Shown here in pieces: positions 26,064-32,892 of a stretch of DNA of 39,202 bases. Both the position numbers and the translations under genes were made by a program. The notes below the pieces were generated by a model. The model made no database searches. It was not told the DNA's origin and saw only the letters and a list, made by a program, of their open reading frames with translations. Where the stretch lies: assembly GCA_017454215.1 (NCBI GenBank), contig JAFTDL010000270.1:1-39202 (forward strand), read 5' to 3'. The DNA comes from Lentisphaeria bacterium. GTDB taxonomy: Bacteria; Verrucomicrobiota; Lentisphaeria; Victivallales; Victivallaceae. Position 1 is the stretch's first letter. Every line of letters begins with the position of its first letter.

Positions 26064-27006
26064 ACACGACCGCGTATGGAACGAACTTCTCGCCGACGCC
26101 GGATCTTTTCGGATCGACATGGAGCAGTTCCGCCGTCTCGAACCGGCCTTCAGAAGCTGGGACGCCGGCTTTTTCAACGCCTGCGCCGAGAAGGCGCTGG
26201 ACAGCGACTTTCCCCTCGACGACGTGCGGAACAAACTGAAGCCGGGGGAATTCGAGAAGTTTCTCTTTCTGTGCATCACGGCCAACTTTCACCGGGCCGG
26301 GGAGATCTACCGCAGGAAGGGCTGGCCGCGCGAAATGGTGGACGAGATCCGCGGCGATTTCCGGCTGTGGGCCGAAACGGGGGTGCGCGATTTCGGTTTC
26401 TGCGGCCTTTCGCCCCGGCTCTTCTCGTGGTCGGTCCAGTGCCTCACCGGCGAAGTCAAGCAGTTCGGCCGTCTGCAGTGCAACGACATCCACTTTTTCG
26501 AGCTGGAGCTTTCGCTGTACCGGCAGGCCGACGGTTCGGTGAAGGCGCTGCCGTGTTTTCAGCGGGGCAATCCGCCGCATCCCGATCTCACGTTCCGCGA
26601 CCGGGCCGTCAATCTGCACATCCCCGCCTCGGGACCGCTGAAACGGGAGGAGTGTCTCGACTCCATCCGCCGGATGTGCCGTTTTTCGCAGGAATTCCAT
26701 CCCGACTACGATTTCAGGGCGGTGGTCTGCTATTCGTGGCTGCTGGATCCCCTGTTCCAGACTTTTCTTGCGCCCGGGTCCAACATCGTGCAGTTCCAAA
26801 AGCTGGGACACCTTCTCACCTGTCCCGGCCGGGATCAGACTCAGGAAGTGATCTGGCGGCTGTGGGGCCTGCCGGGCAGGGAGCGTCCCTTCGATGAACT
26901 GCCCGCGAGGACCGCCCTCGAACGCGGCGTCGTGGAACACCTCAAAAAGGGCGGCCGCTTCGAAGAGGGACTGCTCGTCATCTTCCGCGACGAATTGAAT
27001 TTCTGA
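26056..27006 (+). CDS. GNAT-like acyltransferase, DUF5596/GNAT_C type
   Basis: 316 residues from ATG 26056 (AAGGTGG just upstream; a GTG at 26047 would add three residues). The N-terminal part is helical (MEQFRRLEPAFRSWDAGFF, PGEFEKFLFLCITANFHRAGEIYRRKGWP), the C-terminal part GNAT-like: VNLHIPASGPLKREECLDSIRRMCRFSQEFHPDYDFRAVVCYSWLLDP. This resembles the two-part acyltransferase-domain proteins (DUF5596 plus GNAT-like C-terminal domain) found in gut bacteria. The acceptor is unknown. It overlaps tsaC by 8 nt, so it is probably translated with it. No terminator is seen before the rpsT promoter. Confidence 0.7.
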   Translation: MSEHDRVWNELLADAGSFRIDMEQFRRLEPAFRSWDAGFFNACAEKALDSDFPLDDVRNKLKPGEFEKFLFLCITANFHRAGEIYRRKGWPREMVDEIRGDFRLWAETGVRDFGFCGLSPRLFSWSVQCLTGEVKQFGRLQCNDIHFFELELSLYRQADGSVKALPCFQRGNPPHPDLTFRDRAVNLHIPASGPLKREECLDSIRRMCRFSQEFHPDYDFRAVVCYSWLLDPLFQTFLAPGSNIVQFQKLGHLLTCPGRDQTQEVIWRLWGLPGRERPFDELPARTALERGVVEHLKKGGRFEEGLLVIFRDELNF

Positions 27007-27022
27007 TCTCTCCGGAAAGGAC

Positions 27023-27050
27023 TTGCAATTTTCCAAACAGGCAGTATATT
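27023..27050 (+). promoter_or_regulatory. Sigma70-like promoter of rpsT
   Basis: TTGCAA (27023-27028), 16 bp, TATATT (27045-27050); TATTAT two bases later would give an 18-bp spacer. The predicted leader to rpsT is about 130 nt. Confidence 0.55.
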
Positions 27051-27078
27051 ATAAGACGGACCTGTTTCGGCGTGTTCT

Positions 27079-27107
27079 GCGGGAATATCTCATCCTCTAT
27101 ATTCCGC
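27079..27107 (+). other. Hairpin in the rpsT leader
   Basis: GCGGGAATAT (27079-27088) pairs with ATATTCCGC (27099-27107), 9 bp with one bulged G, loop of 10. It begins about 20 nt after the predicted transcription start. No T-run follows. S20 represses its own translation in E. coli, so a leader structure here could be regulatory; that is inference. Confidence 0.45.
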
Positions 27108-27189
27108 ATGTTCGGGCCGTGGCGGGGGCTGGGAAGAAGTTTTTATGTTTTTTCGGTGATACAGTCATCAATTTGAAGGAAAACAGACA

Positions 27190-27459
27190 ATGGCTCACAT
27201 CAAATCCGCCATCAAGCGCAACCGCACCAGTCAGGCGGCCAATCTCCGCAACCGCGCCCGCATCAGCGAGCTCAAGACCATCGAAAAGCGTCTCCGCGCC
27301 GCCGTCGCCGAGGGCGATGCCGCCGCCGCCGGAGAGCTGGCTAAGAAGTTCACCAGCAAACTGGATAAGGTCGCCAAGGCCGGCACGATCCATGCCAACC
27401 GCGCCGCCAACAAGAAATCTCAGGCAGACAAGCTGGTCAACTCCCTCGCCGCGAAGTGA
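27190..27459 (+). CDS. rpsT: Small ribosomal subunit protein bS20
   Basis: 89 residues, the normal S20 length. MAHIKSAIKRNRTSQAANLRNRARISELKTIEKRLRAAV and the closing NRAANKKSQADKLVNSLAAK are diagnostic for the all-helical, Lys/Arg/Ala-rich S20 that binds 16S rRNA in the 30S subunit. GAAGGA lies upstream of the ATG. It is transcribed alone, between its own promoter with leader hairpin and a strong terminator at 27486. Confidence 0.98.
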   Translation: MAHIKSAIKRNRTSQAANLRNRARISELKTIEKRLRAAVAEGDAAAAGELAKKFTSKLDKVAKAGTIHANRAANKKSQADKLVNSLAAK

Positions 27460-27485
27460 TTTCGGGCTTGTGAACGAGTTTTCCG

Positions 27486-27527
27486 ACAGATCCGGTTTCC
27501 GTGTGGATCCGGATCTGTTTTGTTTTT
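27486..27527 (+). terminator. Rho-independent terminator after rpsT
   Basis: ACAGATCCGG (27486-27495) and CCGGATCTGT (27509-27518) make a perfect 10-bp stem with a 13-nt loop, followed by TTTTGTTTTT (27518-27527). Confidence 0.88.
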
Positions 27528-27572
27528 GAGGAACTCCGTTCCCGATGCGGGGCGGCGGATCCGGTTCCTGAA

Positions 27573-27604
27573 GATCCGGTTTCCGCGGGATCTGTTTCGT
27601 TTTT
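27573..27604 (+). repeat. Degenerate second copy of the rpsT terminator
   Basis: GATCCGGTTTCCGCGGGATC (27573-27592) then TGTTTCGTTTTT (27593-27604) repeats the terminator at 27489-27527 with about nine bases missing from the 3' stem. A shorter stem AGATCC/GGATCT (27572-27577, 27588-27593) remains, ahead of a T-rich run. A third partial copy of GATCCGGTT lies at 27558-27566. The nth ribosome-binding site AAGGAGGG follows at once. Confidence 0.7.
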
Positions 27605-27618
27605 AAGGAGGGCGTGTC

Positions 27619-28275
27619 ATGGCCGTGAAAAGTGCAAAAGAGCGGCGTCTGGCGGAACATCTGCGTCTGATCCACGACCGGCTGTACGGGGTCTACGGCG
27701 ACTGCACGTGTCCGCTGGAGCATGCCGACGCCTTCCAGCTGCTGGTCGCCGTCACGCTTTCGGCCCAGTGCCGGGACGAGCGGGTGAATCAGGTCACGCG
27801 GATCCTCTTTTCCGCCGCCCCCGACGCCCGGAGCATGGCGGAAATGCCCGTGGAACGCATAGAAGAGATCGTCCAGCCCTGCGGTCTGCACAAGGCCAAA
27901 AGCCGCAATATCAAGGCCGCGGCGGAGATGATCCGGAGCAGGTTCGGGGGAGCCGTTCCCCGCACCATGGAGGAACTGACCTCTCTGCCCGGCATCGGCC
28001 GCAAGAGCGCCAATGTCATTCTGGGCAATGTTTTCGGCGTACCGGGATTTCCCGTCGATACCCACGTGCGGCGGCTGATGAACCGCCTCGGCGCGGTCGC
28101 AACTCAGGATCCCGAAAAGATCGAAGCCGTCGTGAACGCCCTCGTGCCGCCGGAGCTGTGGACCAATTTTTCGCATCTGCTCATCACCCACGGGCGGAGA
28201 GTCTGTCATGCGGGCCGCCCGGAGTGCGCAAAGTGCGTGCTGAACGACCTCTGTCCCGAAAAGGGGATCAGGTGA
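27619..28275 (+). CDS. nth: Endonuclease III
   Basis: 218 residues, start after AAGGAGGG. HhH-GPD glycosylase: LPGIGRKSANVILGNVF with catalytic Lys129, and FPVDTHV with catalytic Asp147. The iron-sulfur loop is complete at the C-terminus: Cys196, Cys203, Cys206 and Cys212 in C-x6-C-x2-C-x5-C spacing. It removes oxidised pyrimidines in base excision repair and nicks the abasic site. It follows the rpsT terminators and is 4 nt before the DUF374 gene, with which it is probably cotranscribed. Confidence 0.97.
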   Translation: MAVKSAKERRLAEHLRLIHDRLYGVYGDCTCPLEHADAFQLLVAVTLSAQCRDERVNQVTRILFSAAPDARSMAEMPVERIEEIVQPCGLHKAKSRNIKAAAEMIRSRFGGAVPRTMEELTSLPGIGRKSANVILGNVFGVPGFPVDTHVRRLMNRLGAVATQDPEKIEAVVNALVPPELWTNFSHLLITHGRRVCHAGRPECAKCVLNDLCPEKGIR

Positions 28276-28279
28276 ACTT

Positions 28280-28951
28280 ATGGGCTATCTGAAGCAGAAA
28301 TTCCGTTCCGTGAAGAAACTGCCGGATTGGATCTTTTGGGTGCTGGCGGCGGTTTACCGGGTCATTTTCAGGTGCTTCTACCGGTTCGAGGTCGTCGATC
28401 CCATGGGCTACCGGTCCACGGGGCGGGGCATGATCGGACTGGCGTGGCACAACCGGCTGCTGTTCTTTCCCGTCCTTTTTCCGGCGGAGACCCGGCGTCA
28501 CACCACGGCGGTCATCAGCGCCTCCCGCGACGGCCAGTACATCGCCGACTTCGCCGCCCAGTTCGGACTGGAATCCCTGCGCGGCAGTTCCACCCGCGGC
28601 GGCGCGGCGGCCCAGCTGGGGGCGGTCCAGGCCATCCGCGCGGGCAAGAACGTGATCTTCACCCCCGACGGTCCCCGGGGGCCCCGCTACGTCATCAAAC
28701 GCGGTCCCGTTCAACTGGCCGGCATCACGGGGGCGAAGATCGTGCCTCTGGCCATCAACGCCAGTTCCTGCTGGTCTCTGCACAGCTGGGACGGTTTTCA
28801 GATCCCCAAACCCTTCTCGAAACTGACGCTTGTCATCGGCGAGGGCATCGACGTTCCCCCCGGTCTGGACGACGCGGGCATCGAACTCTGGCGCCGCAAA
28901 GTCGAAGCCGCCCTGCTGGCCATCACGCAGGATCCGCCCCTTTCACGCTGA
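28280..28951 (+). CDS. DUF374 lysophospholipid acyltransferase-like protein
   Basis: 223 residues. LAWHNRLLFFPVLF holds the WHN(R) form of the acyltransferase His motif, ISASRDGQYIADFAAQFGLESLRGSSTRGG is the DUF374 block, and FTPDGPRGPRYVIKRGPVQLA the phosphate-binding motif of the LPLAT superfamily. A hydrophobic N-terminal segment (WIFWVLAAVYRVIFRCFY) probably anchors it to the inner membrane. Relatives transfer acyl chains in lipid or lipid A-like biosynthesis, sometimes next to KDO genes; the acceptor here is unknown. A terminator follows 35 nt after its stop. Confidence 0.88.
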   Translation: MGYLKQKFRSVKKLPDWIFWVLAAVYRVIFRCFYRFEVVDPMGYRSTGRGMIGLAWHNRLLFFPVLFPAETRRHTTAVISASRDGQYIADFAAQFGLESLRGSSTRGGAAAQLGAVQAIRAGKNVIFTPDGPRGPRYVIKRGPVQLAGITGAKIVPLAINASSCWSLHSWDGFQIPKPFSKLTLVIGEGIDVPPGLDDAGIELWRRKVEAALLAITQDPPLSR

Positions 28952-28985
28952 GGAAGCGGATCGGCGGTCATTCATCTCCCGGCGG

Positions 28986-29006
28986 ACTCCGAGGCGGAGT
29001 GTTTTT
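28986..29006 (+). terminator. Rho-independent terminator after nth-DUF374
   Basis: ACTCCG (28986-28991), loop AGG, CGGAGT (28995-29000), then GTTTTT (29001-29006). Short but GC-rich, and correctly placed. From here to the gene remnant at 29114 nothing else is recognised. Confidence 0.7.
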
Positions 29007-29113
29007 GGGCGGAGAAGTGCGGACCGTACGTGCGAATCAAGCCGCGTCGTCCAGTTTGTCTGTCGTCAAAACCGTCACCGACTCTTGTGGGGAACAGAGC
29101 CTATTTTTTTCGT

Positions 29114-29410
29114 TCAAAAAAGTTCGAATATCCGCGCCCGGATGGCGCATCCGTCCGGTTCCCAGCTCCAGTAGAGGAGCAGATACTCGTTCCCCCCGAG
29201 CCGGGTCATGGAGGGCTGACCGAATTTCAGCGCCCTGAACTGTTTCTCGATGCGTTCGCCCTGAGCGCCCGCCATGCCGGAAGCGCTCCACAGCGCGACT
29301 GACTTGCCGACAGAAAGAGTGTTCTGCGCCGTCAAGTCGAACTCGGCGCAGTATATGCCGATGTTCTCTCCCTCGCGGACGGTGTAGAGGATGAATTTCT
29401 TTTCTCCCGC
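29114..29410 (-). pseudogene. Truncated copy of the Asp-box sialidase-like gene (3' end only)
   Basis: Read on the minus strand from about 29410 the frame gives GEKKFILYTVREGENIGIYCAEF, then LSVGKSVALWSASGMAGAQG and GGNEYLLLYWSWEPDG, ending at TGA 29114-29116. This matches the last ~95 residues of the intact gene at 30887-31987 at about 88% of positions, while DNA identity is nearer 80% (estimated by eye). Upstream of 29410 the match stops abruptly; the propeller body and all four Asp boxes are missing. Either a paralogue was deleted or a duplication was incomplete. A short product could start at an internal Met but would lack any active site. The next 160 bp (29411-29570) hold no recognisable gene. 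Confidence 0.88.
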
Positions 29411-29570
29411 GGCGCCTCGCCGGATTATATCATTTATCGTTTTGACGAGTTGCCCCGCGCCGTGGATTTTCTGGACCGCTGATCCGACAAATCTTTCCGC
29501 GGTCCGATGGGGCGGCCGCCGTGGAACGCTTTTTCCGTCCCGTCCGCAGGGAACGACGGCGTCTCCGGAT

Positions 29571-30872
29571 TCAGCGGGCCGCGTTCATCACCCTGCGGAT
29601 TTCTTCGGCGGCGACTTGACGCACGTCTCCCCCGGGAGCAAGTGCGGCGGCCGTCCCTGCCGCGTAGCCCGTAAGATAACAGCCCGGCATGACGCGAATG
29701 GATGCCTCCATCGGCTGATCCGTACTGACGCATCGCCCTGCGGTCAATACGTTTTTCAGGCGTGACGGAATCAAAACGCGATAGGGAACGCCGTAACACT
29801 CCCCTGCTTTGTAACGCAGATTCGTATAAAATTCACGCTGAAAACGCTCGAACTCAGCTTTCGTGTCATCGAGGGGATGGATATCCACCGAATAGGCGAA
29901 AACGCCGATCTCGTCATCAAAACGCGCTTTTTTCCTGAAGTCGTCGAGCGTCAGGATGTAGTCTCCCGTGATCCGGCGGCATTCGCGGATTCCCATCATG
30001 GCCGCCGTCGCCACCAGTTCCGCCCGTTGAAATCCCGGAACGTAATTGCGGTAAAAATACTTGAATTCCCCGATGCGTTTGCGGATATCCAGCCAGCCGG
30101 ATGTTCGGGAATCGGTCTTGTCCGCCCGCAGATTGTAAATGTGTCCGAAATTCCCCCCCGCAATACCGCGTCCCACGGGAAACATGCCCGAGTGGTGCCA
30201 GTCTTTCAGGCTGAAAACTCCGTCGTCCATCGCTTTCGTCAGCAGGTCAAACAGGGGTGTTCCCTTCCGGTCATAAGCCTGCCAGTCAATCCCCGACCAG
30301 CTTGAGCAGAGCGTGGAGGGCATGACGACTCCGCAGGCATTGCCTATGGCGAAGTCCGCCCCCGCCCAGGCGGCGAGATCTCCGTTGCCCGTGGCGTCGA
30401 TGAAGACGGAGGCTTTCACTGCGAACAGGCTTTCGTCTCCGCATTCGGTGAACAGCGCCGCCTCCACCCGGCCCGATTCGGCGACCACGGCTGCAAGACG
30501 GACTTCGAGCGAACAGATACAGCCGGATTCAACCACAATCTCATCGTAAACACGTTTGAGCTTTTCCGCATCTATGTAACTGAATTCACGGCTCTCCGCT
30601 CCCGGCGGAATGTCCATGGCTTTGAGGATCTCATTGCAGAAGGGCCCCCCCAGAACGGACACACCGTTGCCGACTCCGCAAAATGCGGGAACCAGTCCTG
30701 CGGTTCCCAAACCGCCGAAACATCCGGTCGCCTCGCCGAGAAAAACGCTGGCTCCGGCCCGGCTTGCCGCCGCCGCCGCCGCAACGCCCGCCGCTCCCCC
30801 GCCGACGACGCAGACATCCACCTCGTGGCGAACGGGAACTTCACGCCTGAATTCTATTGCCTGCCCTGACAT
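29571..30872 (-). CDS. FAD-dependent oxidoreductase (FAD_oxidored family)
   Basis: 433 residues. The dinucleotide-binding motif VCVVGGGAAGVAAAAAASRAGASVFLGE sits at ~20-48 (GGGAAG fits GxGxxG), followed by GCFGGLGTAGLVPAFCG, FIDATGNGDLAAWAGADF and a C-terminal LTAGRCVSTDQPMEASIRVMPGCYLTGYAAGTAAALA, the second FAD-contact motif of this family. No export signal. Such proteins are common in Lentisphaerota and Planctomycetes sugar loci and are presumed to oxidise sugars or polyols; the substrate is unknown. It lies 14 nt after the sialidase-like gene, in the same leftward transcript from the promoter at 32026-32053. Confidence 0.9.
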   Translation of the reverse strand: MSGQAIEFRREVPVRHEVDVCVVGGGAAGVAAAAAASRAGASVFLGEATGCFGGLGTAGLVPAFCGVGNGVSVLGGPFCNEILKAMDIPPGAESREFSYIDAEKLKRVYDEIVVESGCICSLEVRLAAVVAESGRVEAALFTECGDESLFAVKASVFIDATGNGDLAAWAGADFAIGNACGVVMPSTLCSSWSGIDWQAYDRKGTPLFDLLTKAMDDGVFSLKDWHHSGMFPVGRGIAGGNFGHIYNLRADKTDSRTSGWLDIRKRIGEFKYFYRNYVPGFQRAELVATAAMMGIRECRRITGDYILTLDDFRKKARFDDEIGVFAYSVDIHPLDDTKAEFERFQREFYTNLRYKAGECYGVPYRVLIPSRLKNVLTAGRCVSTDQPMEASIRVMPGCYLTGYAAGTAAALAPGGDVRQVAAEEIRRVMNAAR

Positions 30873-30886
30873 GTTTTTCTCCTTTT

Positions 30887-31987
30887 TCAGGAGGCGCTGA
30901 CTTCGAGCACGCGCGCACGGATGGCGTAACCATCCGCCTCACAGCTCCAATAGAGAAGCAGATACTCGTTTCCCCCCAAACAGGTCATGGAGGGCTGTCC
31001 GAATTTCAGCGCGCGAAATTGTTTTTCTATACGCTCGCCCTGGGCTCCGGCCATCCCCGAGGCGCTCCAGAGCGCAACAGATTTCCCGACGGAGAGGGCG
31101 TTGTCGGACTCCAGACTGAATTCCGCGCAGTATATACCGGTGTTTTCCCCCTCGCGGACCGTGTAAAGGATGTGCTTTTTCCCCTCCGCGATGAAAAGAT
31201 TCGCGGCCTGACCGCGGATTCCCGTGGAAAGCGGAGGACTCCATGTGCGGCCCAGATCGTCGGAATATACCAGCTGATTGCACAAATGCGCCTGCTTTTC
31301 AAAATCATAGGCCCAGATTACCAGCCAAATACGTCCGGATTTCTCACGCAGGGATCGGACTTCCCACGGGGCGACGGAGGGCGAATCAAAAAAAGTTCCG
31401 TACTGTTCCCAGGTTTTTCCCCGGTCACGGCTGCCCAGAACTACGCCCTGCTGCCGGTGCCCTTTCAGAACAAACGGGGGACCGAAGACGAGAAGAACCT
31501 TTTCTTCCGCACACCACAACGCGGGACCGGAAAGTTCGAGAGCCGTTTCAAATCTGTGGCCGATGAAACTCGGAACCTTCCAGGTTTTACCGCCGTCGCC
31601 GCTGAAACTGAAGGTATTGTGGGACTCCGGGAAACCTCCGTGCTTTAGCGCATACTCCTCAAGACCCTCCTCCGAGTTTTCGCGGATAAAACCGTAACCG
31701 ACCGAAACGAGTTCGTCGTTGTCTATTGCCGTAGGCTTGCAGCTGTCGGTAAAACGGTGCGCCAAACCGAGGGCCGAACTGTCATACATCACGCCGCCGT
31801 CCTGCCAGCTGCGGCCGCTGTCGGTTGAAAAAGCGATTCTCATATCGTGTTCTGCGGAAAAACTGTCTTTGCCGTCGTCGTAAAGAACCACCAGTCTGCC
31901 GTTGCTCAGACGCGCCGCTCCGGGAAAGCGTGAACACGAACCGGGCCTTCCCCTGAACGAGCAGTATGACAATTCCTGAAATTTCAT
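30887..31987 (-). CDS. Asp-box (BNR) sialidase-like exo-glycosidase
   Basis: 366 residues from ATG 31987. Four Asp boxes (S-x-D-x-G-x-T/S-W) are visible in order: STDSGRSW, SGDGGKTW, SRDRGKTW and SDDLGRTW, defining a six-bladed sialidase-type propeller. RFPGAARLSNGRLVVLYDD near the N-terminus resembles the opening blade with its arginine. There is no signal peptide, so it would be cytoplasmic or exported in another way. Whether it is a true sialidase (GH33) or one of the many Asp-box proteins with other or no activity is open; a convincing arginine triad and nucleophilic Tyr could not be placed. A truncated paralogue lies at 29114-29410. Confidence 0.85.
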   Translation of the reverse strand: MKFQELSYCSFRGRPGSCSRFPGAARLSNGRLVVLYDDGKDSFSAEHDMRIAFSTDSGRSWQDGGVMYDSSALGLAHRFTDSCKPTAIDNDELVSVGYGFIRENSEEGLEEYALKHGGFPESHNTFSFSGDGGKTWKVPSFIGHRFETALELSGPALWCAEEKVLLVFGPPFVLKGHRQQGVVLGSRDRGKTWEQYGTFFDSPSVAPWEVRSLREKSGRIWLVIWAYDFEKQAHLCNQLVYSDDLGRTWSPPLSTGIRGQAANLFIAEGKKHILYTVREGENTGIYCAEFSLESDNALSVGKSVALWSASGMAGAQGERIEKQFRALKFGQPSMTCLGGNEYLLLYWSCEADGYAIRARVLEVSAS

Positions 31988-32013
31988 GATGGACCGCCTT
32001 TCTTTATGGAGTA

Positions 32014-32026
32014 TATGTTCAACATA
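32014..32026. promoter_or_regulatory. Candidate GntR/FadR-type operator
   Basis: TATGTT-C-AACATA is a perfect 13-bp inverted repeat. Its core TGT-N3-ACA fits the loose GntR-family pattern (yGT...ACr). It lies over the predicted transcription start of the sialidase-like gene, next to a gntR-type gene, as expected for a repressor site. Confidence 0.55.
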
Positions 32027-32053
32027 ATATATCACGGATCCGCTGAAAATCAA
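32026..32053 (-). promoter_or_regulatory. Sigma70-like promoter of the sialidase-like/FAD operon
   Basis: On the minus strand TTGATT (32053-32048), 16 bp, TATATT (32031-32026). The -10 touches the operator at 32014-32026. Confidence 0.5.
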
Positions 32054-32063
32054 ATGATCATTT
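32052..32063. repeat. 12-bp palindrome between divergent promoters
   Basis: AAATGATCATTT is a perfect 12-bp palindrome that overlaps the -35 region of the leftward promoter. It may be a second regulator site or a chance AT-rich palindrome. Confidence 0.35.
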
Positions 32064-32099
32064 TCGCGGCGGTTTCCGTACACTTTTACCATTGCGGAG

Positions 32100-32128
32100 T
32101 TGAAAAAAACGGAAAAATGTGCTATTAT
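32100..32128 (+). promoter_or_regulatory. Sigma70-like promoter of the gntR-type gene
   Basis: TTGAAA (32100-32105), exactly 17 bp, TATTAT (32123-32128). Same -35 and spacing as the V-ATPase promoter. Confidence 0.6.
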
Positions 32129-32160
32129 AAGCGATGATTACACATTCAGGGGAATTTGCG

Positions 32161-32892
32161 ATGACGAAGAAAGATTTGCCTCCCGGCGGGACTCTCGCTG
32201 AGGTCGTTGAAAAACAGCTTCTCGACTACATCCGTCAGGGCGGACTTCAGGCCGGCGATCTTCTGCCGAAAGAGGAAGAGCTGGCGGCGGCTCTCGAGGT
32301 CAGCCGTCACATCGTGCGCGAGGGCATCAGCCGCCTGAAGGTGCTGGGGATCGTCGAAGCGCGCAAGCACCGGGGAACGGTCATCGTCCACCCCGAGGCG
32401 TTCGACGGCCTGAAAAAAGTCGCCGACATGAATCTGCTCACCCCGGAGGAGTGCCGGGAATTCATGGAAATGCGCGTGGCTCTCGAATTGGGCATGGCCC
32501 ATTTTATCTATCTGCGCAAGACTCCCGAGGCCATCGCCGGACTGAGGAAACTTGCCGGAGAACAGGGGGAATACATCCATGAATTCGGAGCCGAACTGGC
32601 GTTTCACTCGGCTTTGCTGGCCATATCGGGCAACTCCATGGCCGGCAAGTTCCGCGAGCTCATTTACAATGCCTTTTATCCCATCTACGCCGGACGCAAA
32701 CTTCAGGATTCCCCCGCCTGCACCGTGACCCACTGCGAGATCTGCGATGCCCTCGAAAAGGGAACATTCGAGGAATTTCAGCAGAAAATGTGCATGCACT
32801 TCGTTCTGTACCTGACGCCGCTTCCCCCGGCAAACGAAAGGACCGCAGGTCAGGGCGGTCCTTCCCGGGAGAAAGCACTTCTCACCACATGA
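32161..32892 (+). CDS. GntR family regulator, FadR/FCD subfamily
   Basis: 243 residues from ATG 32161 (AGGGGA 8 nt upstream; a Met at 32134 has no such site). Winged helix at ~10-75: LAEVVEKQLLDYIRQGGLQAGDLLPKEEELAAALEVSRHIVREGISRLKVLGIVEARKHRGTVIV. The C-terminal part is an all-helical FCD-like ligand domain (FMEMRVALELGMAHFIY, FGAELAFHSALLAISGNSMAGKFRELIY), with His in FHSALL and TVTHCEICDAL as possible metal ligands. FadR-type regulators sense sugar acids or carboxylates. It is divergent from the sialidase-like gene and convergent with the long operon, which it probably also controls. Its 3' end overlaps the facing gene by 11 bp. Confidence 0.92.
   Translation: MTKKDLPPGGTLAEVVEKQLLDYIRQGGLQAGDLLPKEEELAAALEVSRHIVREGISRLKVLGIVEARKHRGTVIVHPEAFDGLKKVADMNLLTPEECREFMEMRVALELGMAHFIYLRKTPEAIAGLRKLAGEQGEYIHEFGAELAFHSALLAISGNSMAGKFRELIYNAFYPIYAGRKLQDSPACTVTHCEICDALEKGTFEEFQQKMCMHFVLYLTPLPPANERTAGQGGPSREKALLTT
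32838..32863. terminator. Hairpin between convergent genes, inside the gntR 3' end
   Basis: AAGGACCGC (32838-32846), loop of 8, GCGGTCCTT (32855-32863): a 9-bp perfect stem. Seen from the minus strand it follows the stop of the GH32/43-like gene by about 20 nt and has a TTTCGTTTG tail, so it could end the leftward operon although it is coding for gntR. Confidence 0.5.

Noticed and set aside
29424-29432. Extended -10-like TGATATAAT on the minus strand next to the gene remnant
   Set aside because: No -35 at suitable distance and no functional gene downstream; it may be a relic but cannot be supported as a promoter.
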